Assembly: GCA_022695795.1 (NCBI GenBank) | Contig: MU404233.1 | Span: 1 to 47,286, forward strand | Direction: 5' to 3' | DNA from: Biscogniauxia marginata | Taxonomy: Eukaryota > Ascomycota > Sordariomycetes > Xylariales > Xylariaceae | DNA length: 47,286 nucleotides | Shown: piece by piece, positions 11,171 through 20,449 of the stretch | Numbering within the stretch: the first letter of the stretch is position 1 | Layout of the letters: the number at the start of each line of letters is the position of its first letter | Notes under the pieces: model-generated | The model's database searches: none | Told to the model about the DNA's origin: nothing | Seen by the model: only the letters and a program-made list of their open reading frames with translations | Made by a program: the position numbers and the translations under genes

Positions 11171-12028
11171 GATGAAGTGAAAGCCGTATTACCGGCTTAT
11201 ATATTGTTGCAAAAGGTGCTTGGGAGTATGGCCTTGTACGCAGTCAGCAACTGGAGGGAGAATCTGAGGATTCTTGTATTGCTGGCGCCAATCAGCCAAA
11301 ATAGGCTGGTTGTTGCGATGTTTGATAGTTGGCGGTTTACAGGCCGTGCGGGGATGCAATAAGAATGTCGCACGTGGAAGTGCAGATGAGTGGATGAGAA
11401 TTCCTGAGCGCTCGGTAGAGAAACGGAGAAAAGACACTCGGTAGAATAGGATGATGCTACAAGTCGCAGGACTCGAGCATCGTGGGAACTTCTGCGATGA
11501 TACCACAAGGTGAGGCTTCAAGGTGTGGTGGGTTTATTTATAAGTCGGCAGCACGATAAATCTCTCGTCAGCACAGCGTCCATGTAACCTTGTAGGTTAA
11601 AGCTCAGCGGTTGGTCCCGACTTTAGGCCCTTTAGAGGGTACCTAAAGGATTTGCTTCGGTTCCCCAACAGCTGAGAGATGCATTAGCGCCATCAGTAGA
11701 TGGTAATCGGCGGCCTCCTCTATTCGCTAGAAATACCCACGCTAAGCCAGCCCTGCTGGGGACCCGGAGCTTTGATTACAGTTCCATCGCTCCATCTCAT
11801 CCACTGAATACCAGCTGGCTTTGCGTTGCCCCGCCTAAACAACACCTCACCTCGCCTGCATCAGCCGCATATCCGATCGCTAGATAGATTCCTTACACTA
11901 ACTTTATCCCACGGTCAACCAACTTTCCCACCTACACATAATACTTCGAGTTGCGGACCACTGTTATTTCCACACAATTCATTAATCAATACCATCGCAA
12001 ATCCGTATCAATCTATCCATCTGCGACA
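11171..12028. promoter_or_regulatory. Shared divergent promoter, WW-domain gene and metacaspase gene
   Basis: This 858-bp spacer separates two start codons that face away from each other. It must contain both promoters. CT-rich and CCACCTACAC-type leader sequence lies just before the metacaspase ATG. No convincing TATA box or other motif cluster was identified. Confidence 0.55.
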
Positions 12029-13652
12029 ATGTCTGGTTGGGGAGGCCACAATCAAGGATACGGAGGAGGAGGTTATGGAGGCGGCGGCGGAGGCGGTTAC
12101 GGAGGTGGTTATCAACCTCCTCCCCAGGGTCATAATCCGTATGGTGGACCTCCTCCAGGGCCGTCCCCTCAACAACACGGTTATGGCCAATATGCGCCGC
12201 CTTCCGGTCCTCCCTCACAGCAGCATGGCTATAATCAGTATCCGCCGCCAGGTGGTCCTCCTCCAGGGCAGCGTCAAGGATCATCAAATCAGTACCCGCC
12301 GCCTTCCCATCCTCCTCCTCAGGGCCTAGACAACTATGGCTATCCGCTCCAGTCCGGCCAACTTCCCGCTCAGGGTTACGGCGGCCGTCACCAGGCTGGG
12401 CCTCCACCACCAAGTGCCCCGCAACAATTCGGACACGGGGCACCGGATGGCTACACTTTTCAGTACTCGAACTGTACGGGCAAGAGGAAGGCCCTCTTGA
12501 TTGGTATAAACTATTTCGGCCAACAAGGCGAGCTCAAAGGGTGCATCAATGATACCAAGAATCTCTCAGCTTTTCTAATAGAGAGATATAATTATAGGAG
12601 AGAGGACATGGTAAGCATCCAAGCACACATTCATCTGCAAATTATAGACACTCTACCTAGACGGGCTTCTGGTTTCATGATCTTATCACGATTATTTCCC
12701 ATCTATCGCATTTGTTTATTTAACATCGTCTCTCCTTTCCATTCATTCCTGCTCCCTTGTTCTCCTACTTCTATAGACATTCTCAACAACTTTACAACGA
12801 ATAAATAATAGTTGAATATGAGGTATTAACGTATGGGTAGATCATTTTGACCGACGACCAACGAGATCCCATCATGCAGCCGACCAAAGCAAATATAATT
12901 CGCGCTATGGGGTGGCTCGTCAATGGAGCGCGCCCTAATGATGCCCTGTTCCTGCATTACTCAGGCCACGGTGGACAGACGGAAGATACAGATGGTGACG
13001 AGGAAGACGGCTCGGACGAAGTCATATACCCTGTCGACTACAAGCAGGCCGGTCACATTGTTGACGATGAACTCCACCATGTTGTCGTTAAGCCTCTACA
13101 GGCGGGTGTCAGGCTCACGGCCATTTTTGACAGCTGTCATTCCGGCTCAGTCTTGGATCTGCCATACATCTACTCAACCAAGGGTGTCCTTAAAGAACCC
13201 AACCTTGCAGCAGAGGCTGGCCAAGGCTTGTTGAGTGCCGTTTCTGCGTATGCTTCAGGAGACACGGCCGGAGTTGCCAAGGCTATCTTCGGATTTGCCA
13301 AGACTGCTTACCGTGGAGACGACGGGTACAAAAAGACGATGGAAACGAAGACCTCGCCTGCGGATGTCATTATGTGGTCTGGTAGCAAGGATAGTCAAAC
13401 GAGTGCTGATGCCACAATTGCATCTCAAGCCACTGGGGCAATGTCGTGGGCATTCATTACGGCCCTCAAGCAGGACCCGAAGCAAAGTTACGTCGAGCTT
13501 CTCAACAGCATTCGAGATGTACTGCAGACGAAGTACACGCAAAAGCCGCAGCTTTCATGCAGTCATCCTCTTGGTAAGCCACCTCAAAATAACTTGATAT
13601 ATATATAAGTGTACTAACATTGCTAGATACTAACCTTCTATTCGTGATGTGA
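12029..13652 (+). CDS. Type I metacaspase, 446 aa, 3 exons
   Basis: Exons run 12029-12610, 12841-13573 and 13627-13652. All joins keep frame; introns are 12611-12840 and 13574-13626 (GTAAGC donors, TAG acceptors). The tiny last exon restores the typical fungal ending ([12 protein letters not shown]). The N-terminal 140 residues form the usual Gly/Tyr then Pro/Gln/Gly-rich prodomain of type I metacaspases. The caspase fold follows from [12 protein letters not shown]. The catalytic His is H237 in HYSGHGGQ and the catalytic Cys is C293 in DSCHSGS. Metacaspases are Arg/Lys-specific, calcium-dependent cysteine proteases linked to proteostasis, ageing and stress-induced death in fungi. The catalytic dyad is intact. 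The ATG at 12029 is preferred over the frame's upstream Met at 11951, since the Gly-rich head begins there. Confidence 0.95.
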
Positions 13653-14266
13653 GAGATCTAGTATGTAGTTGTACCAAGACCCAAACGTTGGTTCCCAAAT
13701 GGTAGAAATCTGTTTATACTGTATGTGGTTTAATATGGCAGGTGTGCGAATTAAAAAATATTTTGTCCAACATGAAAAAAATTTTTGAAAAAAAAAAAAT
13801 TCAAATTATTTGCAGATTGGTAGTCGAATGAATATAGGTGTTTGTTTTGGGCGTATCTCCTTTCCAGCAGTGAAACGATGACGACATAATTAAATATGCA
13901 AGGGACAGTAAATCCAGGATGGAAGTGGGGAGGAGTTAAGGGAAAGTGGGACTGACAGGAAGCGCTGCCTGATCTTATCTTATATCTTATCTTGGAGGTA
14001 TCTTATCAAGGACCCCGCTATGATATTCATCAGGTACCCACGGTACTGTGGGTACTACCTTACTCTTAGATCCCTTATAATCATCACCAACCTTCGTCCA
14101 CCGGGACTCTTGCTCGCTAATATCAGATCTAAGCCGTCACCTTACAGTTCTGGAAACTGGGGTCCTCACCAACACTCGAAATATGCGCGATCCTCCTCGA
14201 CTCTAGCCCCTGTATCTGTCTAGAGGGTCAGGCTCTTGACATATCGCTTTTCCCCTAAGCGAAGTG
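13653..14266. other. Intergenic region between the metacaspase and NTase-like genes
   Basis: Non-coding. It contains A-rich and T-rich tracts at about 13755-13810 and the GATA-type cluster at 13971-14010, listed separately. Nothing else is seen. Confidence 0.65.
13971..14010 (-). promoter_or_regulatory. Cluster of GATA-factor motifs
   Basis: Three TTATC words and one ATATC word occur within 40 bases, so the opposite strand reads GATAA three times. Fungal GATA factors (AreA/NIT2 nitrogen regulators, SreA-type iron regulators) bind closely spaced GATA sites. The cluster lies about 260-300 bp before the ATG at 14267, so it could act on that gene. It may also be a simple slipped TATCT repeat. 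Confidence 0.4.
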
Positions 14267-15695
14267 ATGGACGCATCTTGGCCTTCTCCAGACCAGCGCG
14301 AATGGTTCGAGTCGTATGAGCCAAATGCCCTGGTCCAGCGTAGACCGCACCAGAGGCGCCAGAACCCTCCTACGCTCCAGACCCTCTTTAGGATTTACCC
14401 TATTCGGGAGCGCATTGCATGTTGCCTTGAAACTAGAGATGTCCTTCGGCTATGTCAGACATCGTGGGCCATGCGCCAAGACATCAAGGCCAACGAGTGG
14501 GACATAAACGCCAAACTGGGACGGTTTATCAAAAATCCAACGGGGTTCAGAAGTCAGCTTGGCCGCTCCAATGCGCTTATATCAGGAAGTTTCGCGCTGC
14601 AATTCTTTGAGCGCGTCGTCTGGCCCGAGGCGGACTTGGATATCATGGTTCAGGATGGAACGAATCTGGAAGGTCTCGCGAAATTCTTAGTTGAGAAGGA
14701 AGATTATGAGATGGTGGGTGAGAGAGATTTCTCCGAGGAAGACGATGATATATTGGGCTATCGTACTAGCGACTTTCCAGACATGAGAAAGGTAATATAA
14801 GCCAGACTCCCAACATCACTTGTCGCAACAGGACTAACATTCATTGTAGACCCAGACATACATGTACCGCAAGAAGTATAGCATCGCTTGGAAAGGCTCT
14901 GACGATTCTGGGAGGAAGATTCAGCTCATAGCAACATATGGCCCACCGGTCCAGGCTATACTTCGTGGCTACTATACAACTGCACTCGTCAACTTCATCT
15001 CTTGGAATAAGGCCTATTCCATCTTCCCACGGTCAACATTCCTTTCCTATGAGACAGTCCCCCTTAAACTTGTGGACGACTACTTTGGCAACTTACATGT
15101 CAAATACAGTCGCCGCGGCTGGCGAATGCGGACGGAATCAGTCATGGTCCAAGGCCTTGGCCAGCCCAACCCCTTGGGAAACTTAGTGGCGAAGAAAGGT
15201 AACAGACGCGTCGGGGATAGCGATACGTGGATTATCCGGTTAGATACGGCGTCAGTCGCAAAACCCCCCAAGCCTGACTTTGTTCTCGAATATTCCTGTT
15301 TCCAGGTTGCGGGGCTCCAAACTCAGGGAGTTGGCGTCCGTGGGCTTCATGAGTGGAGCGAGGTACGAGAGTCGCTCAACTTGACCATCTACGCAGGGCT
15401 CTTCCAATCGCATTCTCTGAGATACAAATACACGTATGGGTATGACTACGAAGATCCAGACTTCCACACACCCCTGCACCTCTTCTGGGACCAGCTTGGT
15501 AAGAGGATGTCTCGGAATACGCTAGGCCAACTCATGAAGTTAGGACAGGCGAAAGTGGATGAGATAGTCCAGGACCAGTCGCCTCAGTCAGCGATTGTGT
15601 ACATGCTCGATTTTGAACACCCGGAAGGGTGGGACTACTATGACGATCTTGTTCCACTGCTGTATGACCAGATGGAATCAAACGGGCATATTTGA
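14267..15695 (+). CDS. Protein with nucleotidyltransferase-like signature, 456 aa, 2 exons
   Basis: Exons run 14267-14791 and 14850-15695. The intron (GTAATA...TGTAG, with CTAAC before the acceptor) joins DFPDMRK to TQTYMYRKKY in frame. The first ATG in the frame is at 14267. The N-terminal part (about 38-75: LFRIYPIRERIACCLETRD, then VLRLCQTSWAMR) resembles a degenerate F-box-like helix pair. Residues 105-128 read ISGSFALQFF...ADLDIMV, with G107-S108 and then D123-x-D125. This matches the GS(x)n-DxD pattern of the nucleotidyltransferase (pol beta-like) superfamily and is shared by a large group of uncharacterised ascomycete proteins. I see no downstream catalytic residue with certainty. The substrate is unknown, and the assignment rests on a short motif. 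No membrane segment or signal peptide is seen. Confidence 0.85.
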
Positions 15696-16880
15696 GCGCG
15701 GCAAGCATGAGTACGCCCTTAGAGTGGTGTCTTATATACAGCTCACTAGTATGGTGCTCGCCACAATGGGCGATCGGAACAAAAACCCTTGATGGATCAA
15801 ATGCGCCTATTGTCGTAGGAAAAGATGCTTTCTCTTATAAAGGGGAGAGATTATACCGTCCAGGCGTTTAGCTGGACTGTAAAAACAAGTACAGAGAGCC
15901 CTTCGGCGCTGCTTTCATAGATATACGAGGTGGAATCATTGGCGATAGGGATCTACGGACAACAGTACAGCATTGTAATGAAAAATAACTATTACGAATA
16001 CCAAACCCACATTCGAACGTAATATTGTTCCCGCTCGTCGCTTCTCCCCATAACCAAATTTAAGGCATAGGTCATCATGGTCTAGGTTCGACAAGACCTC
16101 ATAGATTCCGAGGGTTAGTTAAAGCGCACAAAAAAAATTATTTTGTATTAGGACCGGAATACAGGTTGGCGGCTTTGGAAACTCCTCTTTCTCGATAATG
16201 GGGACGTGCATGAAGGGCACAACTAGGCTGGCAGGTTCCCATTGAGATATAATGGAACAAAATAGGGGCCTAATAGCAACCGTCCTTGGATGATTGTCAC
16301 GGTCTGTAATAAGACTCAGGGCACGAGGGCTCGAGGAATCTCTGTATTACAATGAAAAAGAATTGCATGAGGAAAGAAAGGTTCCTCATGCTGCTAGCTT
16401 GCTACATATATTTCTTAAGTACCAAAGTTGAGCCATGGCAACGCGGTTCCGAATAGCTTCACCACAGCAACGGCTGTGACAATGATGCTTTTTCTTTCTT
16501 TATCTTGATTTCAGAGGAAGGGCATGTAAAGCAAAGTACAGACTATATATCAAATTTCTACCAGTATAAGCATAGCGTTTCATCCTTTCTAAATGCACGA
16601 CACATTTATTAGTATTTTAGCAGGAACCACATAGTGTACCGCTTATTTTAATAATGGCATCTGTTAATAACCCATAAAGCTCGTCATCGTATCGGATTTA
16701 GGGCACAAATGACATGGATAAGGAATCCCGACAAAGCTACGAGATCCAATCAACAAAAAAGGCTCACGCTTCATGCTAGCAGGGAATCTTCAAGCTGAAA
16801 ACACGTGCCATCTAGGTCCTAGAGATCTTGTAATGACATGATTGCCGAAGTTGGTCTAATATAACTGATTGCCGCCTGGG
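15696..16880. other. Convergent intergenic region with one solo LTR
   Basis: No gene is supported. The stretch lies between two converging genes and contains a 187-bp solo LTR at 16295-16481. The rest is AT-leaning non-coding sequence with no visible structure. Confidence 0.65.
16295..16481 (-). mobile_element. Solo LTR, small TGTCAC family, copy 1 (187 bp)
   Basis: On the minus strand it starts TGTCACAGCCGTTGC and ends GACCGTGACA, the TG...CA ends of an LTR. It is flanked by a perfect 5-bp target duplication, ATGAT, at 16290-16294 and 16482-16486. Its reverse complement aligns along its whole length with 32305-32507, sharing words such as GTGGTGAAGCTATTC, GTACTTAAGAAAT and CTCGAGCCCTCG. No internal region is present, so it is a solo LTR left by recombination. 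Family (copia or gypsy) cannot be told from an LTR alone. Confidence 0.88.
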
Positions 16881-18191
16881 TCAGAAGAGAGCCAGAGCAT
16901 TCGGTGGAGATCCGATTAATCCCGGTATGTTCATTGGCGCCGATGTGAGCAGAAAGCTGTAGCGCCCCGTCTTCTGGCAATGTGCCGAGAGCGCGCTGAG
17001 ATCCCATAGTTCGCCGATGGGCATGCCGAACATAGACAGGAGCCATGGGTGGAGGTCTACGGAGAGTACTCGGTCAGGCAAGAAAGGAGAGGGGCTAGGA
17101 AAAGGGGGAAAAACACTACATAAAGGAACCCCTTCTTCACAGGGGACTTCTTCATAACAAACTCAAGGAGCAAGGAAAATACTCACAGAGATCATTAGGG
17201 CCCCCCTGCGACCCATCCTCCTTTAGCGGCATGAGCGCCTCAAACGCCCACATGTCGCCGGCTACGGCGGCGAAGTGCCGATCCCACAGCCACCGGACCG
17301 ACTCGAGACACCCGTGCATGCCCGAGATCCGCGCCGACGCGAGCTTTTCGAGGTCTTGCGGCGCCGGCTCTCGCAGCACGTCTGTGAGCCCCGTGCGGAT
17401 TATCAAAACGTCCCCGGGCCGGAACTCGACCCCCTGGTCCCGCGCCACGGCCTCGATCTCCGCGACCGTGATGCGGTGCCCGTCGAGGGGGTGCACCTCG
17501 ACGTCTTCTTCGTCACTAGATCTCCCCTCGCCTCCCTGCCGCCGCCGCCGCCGCGCCTCCTCCCACGCCTTGAAGTCGATCAGGACGCCGCGGGCCACGA
17601 GCCCGCCGCGCGCGTGCCAGTGGTCGAGCGTCGGGGTCGGATTCTCCGAGGTCCGGGCCGCGCCAAGAGCCTCCTTGGTCACCGCGATGCCGTTGTAGGC
17701 GAGCCCCGACGGCTGGTGCTGCCAGTGCACGAGGCTGTCCCACTGGCTCCCCGACTGCGTGTTGAAGTGCAGCTCGTCGTCCCAGCCGGTGCTCTCCGAT
17801 AGACCCGCCTCGCGGAGCGTCATCTGCTTGTGCTGCGTCGCCATGCGGCCGGGGAGCTCGACCGTCATGCCGTTGAGGGGCCAGCTGGGAAGTAGCCAAG
17901 TGTCAGGAGAGAGAAATCAAGTCAGGCAAGTACACGGCGGATTGACGTGGCGGTTTATGCGGTTTTGCCAAGTTGTTTGGACCTAGACGCGAGCGGCACT
18001 TACTTGAGCGATATCGATACACCGTCTCGAGCCTCGGTGTAGGCTGCTTTCACGACGCTTGGCGTCAGGAGGTTGAGCGTCCCCAGGAGATCCTTCTGCC
18101 CGTCCTTGTCGAATATGCCCCACGCGCAGCCCTGGAGCATGCCTGGCACCGGGGGCAAGTCGTCGAAATTCGGTATCTGAGAAGCATCCAT
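16881..18191 (-). CDS. Cyclase-family (kynurenine formamidase-like) protein, 353 aa, 3 exons
   Basis: Exons run 18191-18004, 17884-17187 and 17056-16881; introns are GTAAGT...CCCAG and GTGAGT...CGTAG, all in frame. It belongs to the cyclase family PF04199 (bacterial kynurenine formamidase and isatin hydrolase are relatives). Fungal members keep the core segment here read as FNTQSGSQWDSLVHW, followed by WHARGGLVARGVLID. The usual metal-binding HxGTHxDxPxH is altered in this fungal subgroup, so metal use is uncertain. The C-terminus (GELWDLSALSAHC...FLLTSAP...SPPNALALF) is typical. A substrate cannot be predicted. A Ser/Asp/Glu-rich acidic loop with an Arg tract (coding about 17500-17560) looks like an insertion. 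The middle exon is GC-rich relative to its surroundings. The gene is the first of the accessory block and probably acts on a small carboxylic or amide substrate. Confidence 0.9.
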
Positions 18192-19182
18192 GGTCTCTCA
18201 CCTTCTTGCTTGTCTTTGCGCGTATGGGTTTCGTTATTTCTTGTGTGATTGTGTGACCAAAGAGCTAGATCGTTTCGGTTGGGCTGGTTCTAGCTAACAA
18301 GGGATATTTATCATAACATAGCTGCTCAAACGGTTGGTAGCTGCACCGTTTACCGTACCACCATACGGCCAACCATCACTTGTTAAACCAAGTCTACCCC
18401 ACCTCGTCAGATGGTTGCAAATGGTCCGACCTAGGTTAATATAGGATAGTTCGACATACGCTGGATAGGTTGGCGTTGGAAGCTAGAGGGTAGTTTCTGT
18501 AGCACCTACCACTATAGCCGTAGGCATGTCGCTTTCGTCGATAGCAGCCCCCTGCCCCCATCCCCCTGCATGAAAATGTCCCTTACTGCCTATCATGTCC
18601 TGGTCACATGCCGTGCCTAAGCCGGTTTTATGACTAGCAAGTCTTCCAAGGTTACTGCAGTCTTGGCTTTTTAATATATACAATATCTTGAATCCCTATA
18701 ACCAACTCCCTACATAGTACGAGACTAGACTGCCTGTTGGGTTCGTTTAGGTAAAATAATTGCGATTTGGCCAATAACCTAAGATACTTCTTTAAAAGGT
18801 GAAACCTCAATTCCCACTTAGGACCAAATTTACACAGCGCCTACATAAATCATGATTGTTGCTGGGGACATGTATGCATTGTGATTCGTCACGCGGTGCA
18901 TTCGCGGCAGGCCAGGCTCTAAATTTGAGCATGCATCATTGACATACGCCATCCCTGCAGTTTGTCTTTGGGCGTAGATCAGTAGATCCCCCCGTACCCC
19001 CTCATCAGCCGCAAGTTACACATTGTTGGCGTATATCTCCTTATCTTCCAACCACGTTGCTCTAAAGTGTATATTGGGTATGCAGTTCGTGCGTTATCGG
19101 CACGACAAGTTAGCTAACAACGAAAATATTGGAAGCATCTATCATCGTCTCCCCCAGCATGCGCTAGAACAGGTCCCATTGA

Positions 19183-19323
19183 CGAGCCCCCCTTGACACT
19201 GAAACCGCGGCAGGCCTAGGCGGTAAGCCAAAGAAAATAACGGAGTTGCGAGAAGAAATAGACGATCTGCTTTTGCAGCTTATTGCTATAGACTGTAGAT
19301 TATTTAAAAAGAACAGAGCATGA
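19183..19323 (+). pseudogene. Possible decayed coding fragment, charged helix
   Basis: An open stretch of 46 codons ends at a TGA (19321-19323). It has no ATG. Its last 32 residues (KPKKITELREEIDDLLLQ...) look like an amphipathic charged helix, as in transposon or coiled-coil proteins. The stretch is short and could be chance; the family is not recognised. Confidence 0.25.
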
Positions 19324-20415
19324 GTATAATTAGTAATAGTCTCTTATACGAGTGTGTTAGTAAGGGTTTTATTCCTCCAAGTGCTGCTATTCATATTTCC
19401 TAGTCGCGTCCAGCTGGGATTGAGCAGTGAACTTTAAAAGCAGCATTACATTTGTGACCAATCTACGGATATTTACATGTGGCATGAATGAGAGGTAGAT
19501 ATATATACCTACCTCTTTATATATATATAAAGGTTAAAAGCAACGATGCGCATTTAAGATTTCTTGAAACATACAGATTACATTACAGCTGAAACGTGGG
19601 GCAAGTTGGGTTCTTCTTTCTTTTGATTCTAGAAGTTGGGGAGGAATCTAGCACGATAGGCATAGTTAAGAGCTATATATAAGGTATCGCCAGTCTATGC
19701 AAATCGGCTGTGACTTATATAGATGCTTCAGAGACTTGGAAATATTACCGGCGACAAGATATCTCAACCGTTATTCCCAGCAAATGTGCATGTAGGAAGG
19801 TTATTAGTCTTCCACGCCATGATAGTTATGTCATTGGCTGATCCGAATACGACTAGCATTTTCACGAATACGCCATAAGCCCCTGTCTTTACTTTTCTAC
19901 GTGGCATCGAACGGTCCCGTTGAACTATTTCCCCTCTCCGGGACCTGAGGAAGACGAGGGCTTAACCGTGCCATCCGTGGAAGTCTTGGCTGCCTGCCCA
20001 CTTCTCACCGCAACGGAGCAAGGTCGCTGTAAGGTAACCTAAAGTACCGGGCTGTTAGTTAATGGAATGGTCCAAGGCCATCTATAATTGACTTGATCAC
20101 CTAAAAATATCAAGAAATTTATGTGTAAAATATAGTAGATTCTATAATATACTATTTATCATGCACTAGGCATTATATTTATCCATATAATCCAAACTAA
20201 TAATCATCATACGACATTGAAGAACGAAGAACGTAAAACCGAATGATGAATGGTAGCTAAAACGCTGGAGCTAATCCGTAGACTCTGGGATAGATAGGAT
20301 CGTATGCAAAGCAACCCCCCTCCCCCCCACCTGTGAATAACCCTTGCATGCTTGCACGTATCTAGTATATTTAAATGCAGGATGCCCATCTTTGGTCTGT
20401 CGACGATATCTAGTC

Positions 20416-20421
20416 TATAAA
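20416..20421 (+). promoter_or_regulatory. TATA-like box before the Baeyer-Villiger monooxygenase gene
   Basis: TATAAA lies 29 bases before the ATG at 20450. That spacing would give an unusually short leader, so the actual start of transcription could be different. Confidence 0.3.
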
Positions 20422-20449
20422 TTTTTATTCTCTATCTCTGTCTTCGATC

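Larger units (their letters stand above)
18192..20449. other. Long intergenic region with a possible gene fragment
   Basis: This is 2.3 kb with no intact gene. The first part holds the cyclase gene's promoter. A short open stretch at 19183-19323 has protein-like composition and is listed separately. AT-rich patches (about 19500-19535, 20100-20160) and the BVMO promoter fill the right end. The length and AT-lean suggest decayed sequence. Confidence 0.6.

Noticed and set aside
12611..12840. Two separate introns, or coding read-through, in the first metacaspase intron
   Set aside because: A single 230-bp intron with GTAAGC donor and TAG acceptor keeps the frame and restores the conserved TDDQ segment; the frame read through it (to 12808) gives non-conserved residues.
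18483..18683. 66-codon minus-strand frame upstream of the cyclase gene
   Set aside because: No recognised motif, no leader features, and AT-leaning surroundings; could be chance.
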